Assembly: GCA_963664605.1 (NCBI GenBank)
Contig: OY761536.1
Span: forward strand, 2,666,001 to 2,730,000
Source of the DNA: JAHOYW01 sp963664605
Lineage (GTDB): Bacteria > Verrucomicrobiota > Lentisphaeria > Victivallales > Victivallaceae
Direction of reading: 5' to 3'
Length of the DNA: 64,000 bases
Positions within the stretch are counted from its first letter, which is position 1. Every line of letters starts with the position of its first letter. Shown here one piece after another: positions 17,368-25,169 of the stretch. A program made the translations under genes and the position numbers. The notes beneath the pieces are model-generated. The model ran no database searches, was not told where the DNA came from, and saw only the letters and a program-made list of their open reading frames with translations.

Positions 17368-18759
17368 CTATTTAATGCTTGGCAAACTGGCTGCGATAAC
17401 CGCTTGTCCATGACGTTTGAACTTTTCATCAGGCGTCCGGAATTCAATAGTTTCAGCAAGTTCCGGGAACTCATCCTTCAACACGTCTTGAGCGACTTTC
17501 AGGATTAGATCTCCACCTTTGCCGGAGGTAACCCGTCCCAAAGCCAGAAGCAGGCGAATATCATAAAATTCCGCGTATTGAGCAATACCGTAACCGAAAT
17601 ATACACCGATTGTACGGTAGATCCTTGATGCGGCATCATCATCTTCCGCCATCTTTTCCTGAACTTTAACCAAACGTTCCGGCAGCGGCATATCTTCAGG
17701 AAAATCAAAACCTGCGGCTGGAGCTAAGCGGGCAATTGCCTGTTGTGAAAAATACTGTGCCCCGCAGCCGCCGTCACCGGACCATTCGTCCACCGGAGCG
17801 TCATCGCGATAATCGACCGGGGAGAAAGCAAGTTCATTCAGCCAGTCAGTAATATTACCATCCAGATTTACATAGCCTACCGCTTCACTGGTTCCCATGG
17901 CAATACCAAGCACACCATTAGACTCCATTGCTATAGAACCAGCCAGAGCTGTTACATCACCGTCATTGGCAATCTGCATAGGAACATTATATTCTTTTTG
18001 AATCTCGTCAAAAATGGGAATAACATGTTCTGCCCACAATGACTGGTCAACTCCTCGAAAAAGAGATGCTACACGCGGCTGGTTATTAACGTAAACCCCG
18101 GCCGCACTGCCGCCAATAGCATCAACGCGAGGCATTTTCTCAGCAGCGCGGCGCAAGGAATCACGAATTCCAGCCTTATGGTATTCAGGGTCTTTTTCAA
18201 AATACGGGTCCCAGGTGACTTCTTCAGTGAAAACAGTTTCACCGTCAATTACCGCGGCACATTTACGATCGGAGCCGCCAAGGTCAAATCCGATCCTGCA
18301 ACCATCCATATTGCCGCCAAGCTTAACTTCTATTTCATTACTCTCCGGAGCTTCTTCGAGAGGGCAGGAAACCACTTCCATAGGTTTTCCGTAAATTTTA
18401 ATCCCCATAATGTCATAATCAAAAGCGCGAGCGCCGGTCGGAGAATATATCGCAGCAATATCTTTTGCCAGGGTATCGCATCCGGCAATTGTGATTTTAT
18501 AACCGCCTTTAATCCACAGCAGGGATTTAACCATGCGTTCGACATATTTTATATTAATAGCCTTGAATTCGCCTTCATGGGGAAAAATTGCGGTTTCAAA
18601 AGTTGAAACTGTGCCGATACTGCGGGTTACAGCAATAACTATTTCAACCGCCTTTCCGGACTCTGCAACTTGTTTGCGGTATTCACGGTTCCACAAGACT
18701 GATGGAACAAACCCGGGATCGAGTTCGGATACAAACTTGGGATTAACTTCTATTTTCAT
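17368..18759 (-). CDS. ROK-family sugar kinase-like protein with N-terminal extension
   Basis: A 463-residue protein, longer than usual ROK kinases (about 300). Residues 1-150 form an extra domain of unknown type. The ROK/ASKHA part starts at CRIGFDLGGSDRKCAAVI, the phosphate-1 motif, with Ser-Asp where D-x-G-G-T-x-x-K is normal. IQIANDGDVTALAGS holds the likely catalytic Asp. GIAMGTSEAVG is phosphate-2. GDGGCGAQYFSQQA lies where the ROK zinc motif would be, but the CxCGxxGC cysteines are absent. It is likely a kinase for a hexose or amino sugar, given nagA 36 nt downstream and the LacI operators in front. A regulatory role is less likely because no HTH is seen. Confidence 0.75.
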   Translation of the reverse strand: MKIEVNPKFVSELDPGFVPSVLWNREYRKQVAESGKAVEIVIAVTRSIGTVSTFETAIFPHEGEFKAINIKYVERMVKSLLWIKGGYKITIAGCDTLAKDIAAIYSPTGARAFDYDIMGIKIYGKPMEVVSCPLEEAPESNEIEVKLGGNMDGCRIGFDLGGSDRKCAAVIDGETVFTEEVTWDPYFEKDPEYHKAGIRDSLRRAAEKMPRVDAIGGSAAGVYVNNQPRVASLFRGVDQSLWAEHVIPIFDEIQKEYNVPMQIANDGDVTALAGSIAMESNGVLGIAMGTSEAVGYVNLDGNITDWLNELAFSPVDYRDDAPVDEWSGDGGCGAQYFSQQAIARLAPAAGFDFPEDMPLPERLVKVQEKMAEDDDAASRIYRTIGVYFGYGIAQYAEFYDIRLLLALGRVTSGKGGDLILKVAQDVLKDEFPELAETIEFRTPDEKFKRHGQAVIAASLPSIK

Positions 18760-18850
18760 TATGACACCTTTTTATTAAAATTTATATTAAAGCGTTTTAG
18801 TAATCTCTTTTTTATATTTATACATCATTTTTAAGAAAAATCCAGCTCTT

Positions 18851-18866
18851 GCGAAAACATTTACGC
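18851..18866. promoter_or_regulatory. LacI-type operator, distal copy
   Basis: GCGAAAACATTTACGC is an imperfect palindrome with the same outer half-sites as the proximal operator at 18919-18934. It is about 92 bp upstream of the ROK gene start (18759), so it could control the ROK-nagA transcript. The operators are 68 bp apart start to start, close enough for looping. Confidence 0.55.
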
Positions 18867-18890
18867 ATTTTTTTTGTAATTCTAATTGCT

Positions 18891-18934
18891 TTTTGTTAAA
18901 TCAGAGTTAGAATATAATGCGTAAACGGTTACGC
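18891..18934 (+). promoter_or_regulatory. lacI-operon promoter with overlapping operator
   Basis: The -10 TATAAT (18913-18918) is perfect; TTTTGT at 18891-18896 is a weak -35 at 16-nt spacing. Directly after the -10 comes the palindrome GCGTAAACGGTTACGC (18919-18934), with a LacI-family centre (TAAACGGTTA). A bound repressor would cover the start site, which implies autoregulation by the LacI protein encoded 7 nt downstream. Confidence 0.7.
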
Positions 18935-18941
18935 TAATTTC

Positions 18942-19952
18942 ATGGATTCATTATTTATGGCAAGCAAAAAACTGACAATCAAAGACTTTGCGCAGATACT
19001 CGGGGTTTCCACTGCAACCGTATCCCGCGCCTTTAATTCCAAGGGCCGTATCAGCGGCAAAACCCGTCAGCATATTATTGACAAAGCTAAAGAATTAGGC
19101 TATTACGCTAATATTCATGCACGCAGCCTGAGTGTTCCGAATTCTTCCATGACCGCCTTGTATTACCCTGAGCTCAACAGTGAAGAGCCAGATTATTTTA
19201 TTGCTGAAATAATGATGGGGCTGAACAGTACTTTAGCAAAATATGGTAAAAATCTGCAAATCAACCCCCTCCCCCTTGACACTCCTGAATCAATGCTTAA
19301 GCTGTGCAAGGAACAAATAATGAGCGGGGCCATTGCCGGAGTAATCATTATGTACGGCGCAAAAAGTTCGCAAGAATTGTATAAGTGTGCTCAAAACCGC
19401 GGTGTTCCATGCGTAGTTATCGGCAGTATGGAAGGAGTGAAATATAATAATGTCGTTTACGATATGCGGCAAGGCGCGTTTTTGGCAGGACGTTATTTCA
19501 AGAATACCGGACGCAAACACCCGGCTTATCTTAGCGGGCATCTGGACCAGAACAAGCAGAAAGGGTTCCGCATGGGACTTGAGATGCCTGATAAAAAAAT
19601 AGTTAAAATCGGTCCCGGCTTCGGATTCAGGGACGGCTATCACGCGTTGGAGCTTATTGTTGAAAAATATCCGAAAACCGATTGTGTTCTCTGCGCGACT
19701 GATTCCATGGCAATGGGATTTATAAAAGCTGCTCTTGAGCATAAAATAAAAATACCTCAAGATATGGCTGTGATATCATACGATGACACCTGTGCCGCGC
19801 GTTATTACGCTCCGGCTCTGTCGTCGGTAAAACTTAAACCATTTGAAATCGGCAAGAATGCCGCTATGATTTTAGAACGGGTTATGAACGGTGAAGAAAA
19901 TATACAGGCTGAGATTATCGAGTGCGACCTTGTCGTCCGGGAATCCGCCTGA
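18942..19952 (+). CDS. LacI-family transcriptional regulator
   Basis: A 336-residue protein. The N-terminal HTH reads TIKDFAQILGVSTATVSRAFN, followed by the hinge helix region ARSLSVPNSS, where the minor-groove Leu is replaced. The periplasmic-binding-like effector domain covers about 65-336, with CVVIGSMEG, YLSGHLDQNKQKGFRMG, DCVLCATDSMAMGF and VISYDDTCAARYYAP. An alternative start is the ATG at 18957 (MASKKLT). It heads the operon with the sugar nucleotidyltransferase, NahK-like kinase and epimerase. The effector is probably an amino sugar or its phosphate, inferred from the neighbours. Confidence 0.92.
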   Translation: MDSLFMASKKLTIKDFAQILGVSTATVSRAFNSKGRISGKTRQHIIDKAKELGYYANIHARSLSVPNSSMTALYYPELNSEEPDYFIAEIMMGLNSTLAKYGKNLQINPLPLDTPESMLKLCKEQIMSGAIAGVIIMYGAKSSQELYKCAQNRGVPCVVIGSMEGVKYNNVVYDMRQGAFLAGRYFKNTGRKHPAYLSGHLDQNKQKGFRMGLEMPDKKIVKIGPGFGFRDGYHALELIVEKYPKTDCVLCATDSMAMGFIKAALEHKIKIPQDMAVISYDDTCAARYYAPALSSVKLKPFEIGKNAAMILERVMNGEENIQAEIIECDLVVRESA

Positions 19953-19978
19953 TAAATAAAATAAGGAAATACATTATT

Positions 19979-20884
19979 ATGAAACCAACATTATTAGTTC
20001 TGGCAGCAGGAATGGGCAGCCGTTACGGTGGTCTTAAACAGCTCGACCAGGTCGGCCCGTCGGGTGAAACTATTATTGACTATTCGATATTTGACGCGAT
20101 CCGTGCCGGATTCGGCAAAGTTGTATTTATTATACGGCGCGACATAGAGAAGGAATTCAAGGGGGCAGTCGGCTCTCGATATACAGACAGAATAACTGTG
20201 GATTACGCCTTTCAGCAGATTGACGCCCTCCCCGAAGGTTTCAGTGTCCCGGAAGGGCGCGAAAAGCCCTGGGGAACTGGACACGCGGTATATACGGCTA
20301 AAGATATAATAAATGAACCTTTCGCGGTAATTAACGGCGATGACTTCTACGGACGTGAAAGTTTTCAACTTATGGCTGATTACTTAAGCCAGGCAAAAGA
20401 CGGTGAAAAAGCTGATTTTTCCATGTGCGGCTTCATTATGCGCAATACTTTATCCGACAACGGTTCAGTATCCCGTGGTGTTTGCGAAGTCGATTCCCAA
20501 GGCAACTTGACTGAAGTTGTTGAGAACACAAAAATAGAGCGCAACGGCAAGGCGGCGAAAAGCTACTTGGAAGACGGCAGGGTAATAGATTTCACAGGAG
20601 ATGAAATAGTTTCCATGAATATGTGGGGATTCACGCCTTCATTGTTTAATTATATGGATGATATGTTTGTCGAATTTCTCAAGGAACGCGGACATGAGAT
20701 GAAGTCAGAGTTTTTCATTCCACTGGTAGCTGACACCCTTATAAAACAGGATAAAGCTGCTGTAAAAGTGATGACTTCCCAAGATGAATGGTTCGGCATT
20801 ACTTACCGCGAAGACAAGCCGGCTGTTGTAGCCAGCATAAAAGAACTCGTCGTACAAGGCATTTATCCGGATAAACTTTTTTAA
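19979..20884 (+). CDS. Sugar-1-phosphate nucleotidyltransferase
   Basis: From the ATG at 19979 (ribosome site AAGGAAA) the protein has 301 residues; a 19922 start would overlap lacI. It is a GT-A fold pyrophosphorylase. Seen: LVLAAGMGSRYGGLKQ (nucleotide-binding loop with catalytic Arg and Lys), PWGTGHAVYTAK, and FAVINGDDFYG (Mg-binding Asp). It probably makes a UDP- or other NDP-sugar from a sugar-1-P. Next to a NahK-like kinase and an epimerase it could fill the uridylyltransferase role of the lacto-N-biose pathway, though it is not the LnpB fold family (UDPGP type). It is 27 nt after lacI and 12 nt before the kinase. Confidence 0.85.
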   Translation: MKPTLLVLAAGMGSRYGGLKQLDQVGPSGETIIDYSIFDAIRAGFGKVVFIIRRDIEKEFKGAVGSRYTDRITVDYAFQQIDALPEGFSVPEGREKPWGTGHAVYTAKDIINEPFAVINGDDFYGRESFQLMADYLSQAKDGEKADFSMCGFIMRNTLSDNGSVSRGVCEVDSQGNLTEVVENTKIERNGKAAKSYLEDGRVIDFTGDEIVSMNMWGFTPSLFNYMDDMFVEFLKERGHEMKSEFFIPLVADTLIKQDKAAVKVMTSQDEWFGITYREDKPAVVASIKELVVQGIYPDKLF

Positions 20885-20895
20885 GGAAACCAGCT

Positions 20896-21996
20896 ATGAT
20901 TAATACTGTAAAAGAGGTAAAGGAACAATTTGAAATACTGGGTGACTTCGTTTCCGCCGCGCCTTACGGTTCCGGGCACATAAACGATACCCTCCGGGTA
21001 ATCATCAATCAGGGCGGAGCTGAAGTACATTATATTTTCCAGCGTATAAATGAAAATATTTTCAAATGTCCTCCGGCGCTTATGGAAAATATTGAACGCG
21101 TAACCGACCATATTTTAAAGAAAATTGAATCCGAAGGAGACAAGGAAACGACTCGTCACACCTTGTATCTGATCAAGGCAACAGACGGTAAATCATATGT
21201 TCGTGACGACAAAGGGAAATACTGGCGCGCTTATATCTTTATCGAAAAAGCCCAGACCTACGACGTTATCGAAAGCTCTAAACAAGCATATGAAGCAGCG
21301 AGGGCTTTCGGCCTTTTTCAAAAGGATCTCGCCGACCTTTCAGGCGGCAGGCTGCATGAAACAATCCCTGATTTTCATAATACCCCGCAACGTTTTTCCG
21401 CTTTGGAAAAAGCTATTGCGGCGGATACTGCCGGACGCGTTAAAGATGTACAGGAAGAGATTGACTTTGTTATGAAGCGCAAAGCCGATACTTCAAAACT
21501 CACTGACCTGCTTGCGGCAGGCAAACTTCCTGAGCGCATAACTCATAATGACACCAAGCTTAATAATGTCATGATAGACGACGTCACCGGACAAGGTGTC
21601 TGCGTTATTGACTTAGACACAGTAATGCCCGGTCTGGTCCATTATGATTTCGGGGATATGGTTCGCACCAGCACCAGCCCGGCGGCTGAGGATGAAAAAG
21701 ATCTATCAAAAGTAACAATGCAGTTCCATATGTTTGAGTCACTCTTACGGGGATACTTGAGCACTGCTGGAGATTTCTTAACTCCGCTTGAACGCGAACT
21801 TCTGCCGTTTTCAGGTAAGCTCATTACTCTGGAGATCGGAATCCGTTTCCTGACGGATTATCTGGAAGGAGATATTTATTTCAAAACGCATCGTGAAGGA
21901 CATAACCTCGACCGCTGCCGGACGCAGTTCAAATTAGTGGAATCCATTGAAGGACAAATGGATGATATGATGAAATTATTAAACTCAATAAATTAA
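20896..21996 (+). CDS. N-acetylhexosamine 1-kinase-like phosphotransferase
   Basis: A 366-residue protein of the aminoglycoside phosphotransferase fold. The Brenner loop is ITHNDTKLNNVMID (catalytic Asp about 219), the metal site VCVIDLDTVMPGLVHYDFGD, and the C-terminal LTDYLEGDIYFK and NLDRCRTQFKLVESIE match the NahK group, which phosphorylates GlcNAc/GalNAc at C1 with ATP. Substrate choice is inferred from family and context: sugar-1-P nucleotidyltransferase upstream, epimerase downstream, nagA/nagB nearby. Choline or homoserine kinases share the fold but lack the YFK/TQFKL tail seen here. Confidence 0.8.
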   Translation: MINTVKEVKEQFEILGDFVSAAPYGSGHINDTLRVIINQGGAEVHYIFQRINENIFKCPPALMENIERVTDHILKKIESEGDKETTRHTLYLIKATDGKSYVRDDKGKYWRAYIFIEKAQTYDVIESSKQAYEAARAFGLFQKDLADLSGGRLHETIPDFHNTPQRFSALEKAIAADTAGRVKDVQEEIDFVMKRKADTSKLTDLLAAGKLPERITHNDTKLNNVMIDDVTGQGVCVIDLDTVMPGLVHYDFGDMVRTSTSPAAEDEKDLSKVTMQFHMFESLLRGYLSTAGDFLTPLERELLPFSGKLITLEIGIRFLTDYLEGDIYFKTHREGHNLDRCRTQFKLVESIEGQMDDMMKLLNSIN

Positions 21997-22048
21997 TACA
22001 GTTCAAGCATATCGTTTGAACATTGTATTTAGGAAAAGGTATATTATT

Positions 22049-22969
22049 ATGCGAGTATTAGTTACAGGCGGAGCAGGATTTATCGGCAGTCATATTGTGG
22101 AACATTTTCAAGGTAAAGCGGAAGTACGGGTATTAGACAACCTGCGTTCCGGCTACCTGAGCAACCTTGACGGCTTTGATGTTGAATTCATTAAAGGTGA
22201 TATTTGCGACCGTGAAATAGTTAAAAAGGCAATGGAAGGCGTTGATTATGTTTTCCATCTGGCAGCTATGATCAGTGTGCCGGAATCCATGGAAAAACCT
22301 ATTGAATGCGTCGAACTGAACGTAAACGGCATGCTCATAGTTTTAGAAGAAGCCGCAGCGGCAGGTGTTAAAAAGCTATGTTTCAGCACCAGCGCGGCGA
22401 TTTATGGTGACAATCCTACCGTTCCTAAGCGTGAAGAAATGATTCCAGAACCCAAAAGTCCATATGCGATAACCAAACTTGATGGAGAATACTACTGTAA
22501 TATGTTCAGCCAGGAAGGGAAACTGCAAACTGCCTGCCTGCGCTATTTCAATGTCTTCGGTCCGCGTCAGGACCCGAACAGCGCCTATGCTGCAGCCGTG
22601 CCGATCTTTACCGCCAAGGCAGTAGCCGGAGAAGATATTACTATTTTCGGAGACGGCGAACAAACCCGGGACTTTATTTATGTTAAAGACATTGTAGCGG
22701 CAAATGTTTTCATGGCACAAAGCGAATTTACAGGAGTTTATAATATCGCCTACGGCGGCCGTATAACAATAAATAAACTGGTTGACACCATCAAAGATAT
22801 AACTAAATCAAATTCGAAAGTGCTACATTTATCAGAACGCCCCGGTGACGTCAAGCATTCAATGGCGGCTGTAGACAAACTGAACACCACCGGGTTCAAA
22901 CCACAAAATGATTTTGCATCCGGACTGGCTGAAACAATAAAATTTTTCAAAGAAAAAGCAAATAAATAA
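22049..22969 (+). CDS. NAD-dependent epimerase/dehydratase, UDP-sugar 4-epimerase-like
   Basis: From the ATG at 22049 the protein has 306 residues. It is an extended SDR: VTGGAGFIGSHIV is the NAD loop, VFHLAAMISVPES the second motif, CFSTSAAIYGD gives the catalytic Ser/Thr, and KSPYAITKLDGE the Tyr-x-x-x-Lys pair. RYFNVFGPRQDP follows, then IFGDGEQTRDFIYVKDIV. Best read as a UDP-Glc/UDP-GlcNAc 4-epimerase (GalE/WbpP type), fitting interconversion of the nucleotide sugars made by the two upstream genes. It is 52 nt after the kinase gene, with a ribosome site (AGGAAAAGG). Confidence 0.88.
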   Translation: MRVLVTGGAGFIGSHIVEHFQGKAEVRVLDNLRSGYLSNLDGFDVEFIKGDICDREIVKKAMEGVDYVFHLAAMISVPESMEKPIECVELNVNGMLIVLEEAAAAGVKKLCFSTSAAIYGDNPTVPKREEMIPEPKSPYAITKLDGEYYCNMFSQEGKLQTACLRYFNVFGPRQDPNSAYAAAVPIFTAKAVAGEDITIFGDGEQTRDFIYVKDIVAANVFMAQSEFTGVYNIAYGGRITINKLVDTIKDITKSNSKVLHLSERPGDVKHSMAAVDKLNTTGFKPQNDFASGLAETIKFFKEKANK

Positions 22970-23119
22970 AATAACAGAAAACTGTTTCAAGGAACAAGAG
23001 AAAAATATAGTTCAAACACTAATGTTTTTTTGGCAAATCGGCTTGAAAAATATTAAAAAGAGTTTATATTCTCAATTCCTTACTAAACCGCTTTACTAAT
23101 AGTAAAAAATGGAGCAATA

Positions 23120-23902
23120 ATGGAAGTAATAATTCGTCCGACAACTGAAGATGCAACCAGCCTGGTCGCGAAATTAGTAGCGGAGAAAGTAAAACAGAAA
23201 CCTTCTCTCTGTCTCGGCCTTGCGACCGGACGCACTATGGAAATTGTATACGATAAGCTCGGTGTTATGCATTCTGAAGGACTTGATTTTTCTCTGGTCA
23301 GGACATACAATCTTGATGAATATATCGGCTTGCCGCCAGAAGACCAGAATTCATATCGCTATTACATGAATAAACACTTATTCAACAAGATCAATGTGGA
23401 TTTGCGCAATACTCATCTTCCAATGGGAATGGCTGAAAATCTTGACCTGGAATGTATTTTGTATGAAAAGAGCATCCGGCACGCCGGAGGAATAGATTTG
23501 CAGTTGCTTGGAATAGGCCGTTCCGGTCATATCGGATTTAATGAACCACTCTCAGCTTTACAGTCAAGAACACGGGACAAATCACTCACCCCGGTTACTA
23601 TAGCTCAGAATTCACCGATGTTTGATCCTCCGCAAAGCATGCCGAAACGCGCAATAACTATGGGCGTTGGAACTATTTTGGAAGCCAAACAGATAATAAT
23701 GCTGGTTACCGGCAAAGAAAAAGCGGACATTCTGGCAAAAGCGGTTGAAGGCCCAATCAGTTCAATGATTTCAGCTACCGCATTACAACTGCATTCAAAA
23801 TGCACCGTAATAGTTGACGAGGATGCCGCAACCAAGTTGCAGGAAAAAGATTATTATAACTGGATATTTAAAAGTGAACCCAAATGGGAACCATACCGTT
23901 AA
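23120..23902 (+). CDS. nagB: Glucosamine-6-phosphate deaminase
   Basis: A 260-residue protein. It converts glucosamine-6-P to fructose-6-P and ammonia, linking amino sugars to glycolysis. Seen: CLGLATGRTMEIVYDKL (substrate phosphate loop), TYNLDEYIGLPPEDQNSY (catalytic Asp region), GIGRSGHIGFNEP (the catalytic His) and AITMGVGTILEAKQIIML. The canonical GxDGHIAFNEP has Ser-Gly here, a mild variant. It has its own 150-bp upstream region after the epimerase gene. Together with nagA it completes catabolism of GlcNAc-6-P. Confidence 0.93.
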   Translation: MEVIIRPTTEDATSLVAKLVAEKVKQKPSLCLGLATGRTMEIVYDKLGVMHSEGLDFSLVRTYNLDEYIGLPPEDQNSYRYYMNKHLFNKINVDLRNTHLPMGMAENLDLECILYEKSIRHAGGIDLQLLGIGRSGHIGFNEPLSALQSRTRDKSLTPVTIAQNSPMFDPPQSMPKRAITMGVGTILEAKQIIMLVTGKEKADILAKAVEGPISSMISATALQLHSKCTVIVDEDAATKLQEKDYYNWIFKSEPKWEPYR

Positions 23903-23978
23903 TTTATCGACAAGCAGAAATATTTTCTGCATAAAACATAAAAAAGCCTAAAAAACAAAACTTAAAAGGAGAAGCACC

Positions 23979-25103
23979 ATGAAAGTAGCATTTTACGGGC
24001 ACGTACGTCAGTACGAAAACATCAAAGGTGAAATCGACGCCAACATGCAGGAAGTCATCATGAGCGGCAGTTATGTCCTCGGTCCGATGCTTTCAAAATT
24101 TGAAAAACAGGCAACTGAATACTTCGGTTCAAAACACGCTATCGGCGTGGGTAATGGAACAGATGCTATCTGGTTGACATTAATGGCTTTGGGCATCGGC
24201 CCCGGCGATGAAGTCATCACAAATGCCAACACATTCTTTGCTACAGCTGAAGCAGCATGGATTGCCGGAGCGACTGTTGTTCTGGTTGACTGCGACCCGA
24301 AAACTAAATGTATCTGCCCGAAAGCTGTTGAAGCGGCTGTTACCGATAAGACTAAAGCTATCATACCTGTCCACCTCTACGGACAATGCGCTGACATGCG
24401 CGCCATCCGCGCTATCGCTGACAAGAATGATCTCTATGTTATCGAAGATAACGCACAGAGTATTGACGGTCACGGCGATGATTTCAAACAAGGTGAACTT
24501 TCTGACGCTGTATGCACAAGCTACATCATCCAGAAAAACCTCGGATGTTTCGGTGACGGTGGTATGGTCTTTACTGACTGCGACAAAATCAACGAAGCCG
24601 TCCGCAGACTTCGCAACCACGGTTCCGTAGCCCGCAACAAACACAGTTTCGGATTCAACAGCCGTTTAGATGACCTCCAGGCAGGTATTTTAAGCGCTAA
24701 AATGAATCATATCACAGCATGGACTGATCAGCGTATCGCGATTGCCGCTAAATATGATGAAGCATTGAAAGACTGCACTTCTTTCGATCTTCCTTACGCA
24801 ACTCCTGGTTTCCGTCATGTATACCACCTCTATGTTATTGAAGTAAAATGCTCCTGCAAACGCGACGAACTCGTTGCATTCCTGCAGGAAAATGGTGTTG
24901 ACGCAAAAACTCATTACTCCATCGCTATTCATCAGCAGGAAGGTTTCCCGTGGGGTAAAGACTGCCGCATCGCCGGTTCTCTGGAAAACGCGGAAAAGAA
25001 CGCAGCAACTTGCGTATCTCTGCCGATGTTCCCTGAACTTCAGGCTGACGAACAGGCTTATGTCATTGAGAAAGTTCTCGAATGGGATAAAGCTAACGCG
25101 TAA
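23979..25103 (+). CDS. DegT/DnrJ/EryC1-family PLP aminotransferase
   Basis: A 374-residue fold-type I enzyme. Seen: the AIGVGNGTDAIWLTLMALG PLP-phosphate region, GDEVITNANTFFATAEA, AIIPVHLYGQ, LYVIEDNAQSIDG (PLP-ring Asp) and the Schiff-base Lys in QKNLGCFGDGG. Members transaminate keto-sugars bound to nucleotides or phosphates. It uses strongly biased codons (CGC, CTC, ATC, AAC) unlike most neighbours, and has a strong ribosome site (AAAAGGAGAA), both signs of high expression. A hairpin terminator follows, then a Gfo/Idh dehydrogenase. The pair could oxidise and then aminate a sugar, as NtdC/NtdA do in kanosamine synthesis; that comparison is inference. Confidence 0.88.
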   Translation: MKVAFYGHVRQYENIKGEIDANMQEVIMSGSYVLGPMLSKFEKQATEYFGSKHAIGVGNGTDAIWLTLMALGIGPGDEVITNANTFFATAEAAWIAGATVVLVDCDPKTKCICPKAVEAAVTDKTKAIIPVHLYGQCADMRAIRAIADKNDLYVIEDNAQSIDGHGDDFKQGELSDAVCTSYIIQKNLGCFGDGGMVFTDCDKINEAVRRLRNHGSVARNKHSFGFNSRLDDLQAGILSAKMNHITAWTDQRIAIAAKYDEALKDCTSFDLPYATPGFRHVYHLYVIEVKCSCKRDELVAFLQENGVDAKTHYSIAIHQQEGFPWGKDCRIAGSLENAEKNAATCVSLPMFPELQADEQAYVIEKVLEWDKANA

Positions 25104-25119
25104 GTTTGTCTTACAAAAT

Positions 25120-25146
25120 ACGGGGCTTCGGCCCCGTTTTTTTTAA
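25120..25146 (+). terminator. Rho-independent terminator after the DegT gene
   Basis: A 6-bp stem, CGGGGC-TTCG-GCCCCG (25121-25136), with a stable UUCG tetraloop, followed by eight T residues. It is a strong intrinsic terminator, placed 17 nt after the DegT stop codon. Confidence 0.93.
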
Positions 25147-25169
25147 TAAAATCATGGAGAATAATCTTT

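Noticed and set aside
24071..24932. Several long minus-strand open frames opposite the DegT gene
   Set aside because: They arise from the strongly biased codons of the real plus-strand gene, lack ribosome sites and show no family motifs.
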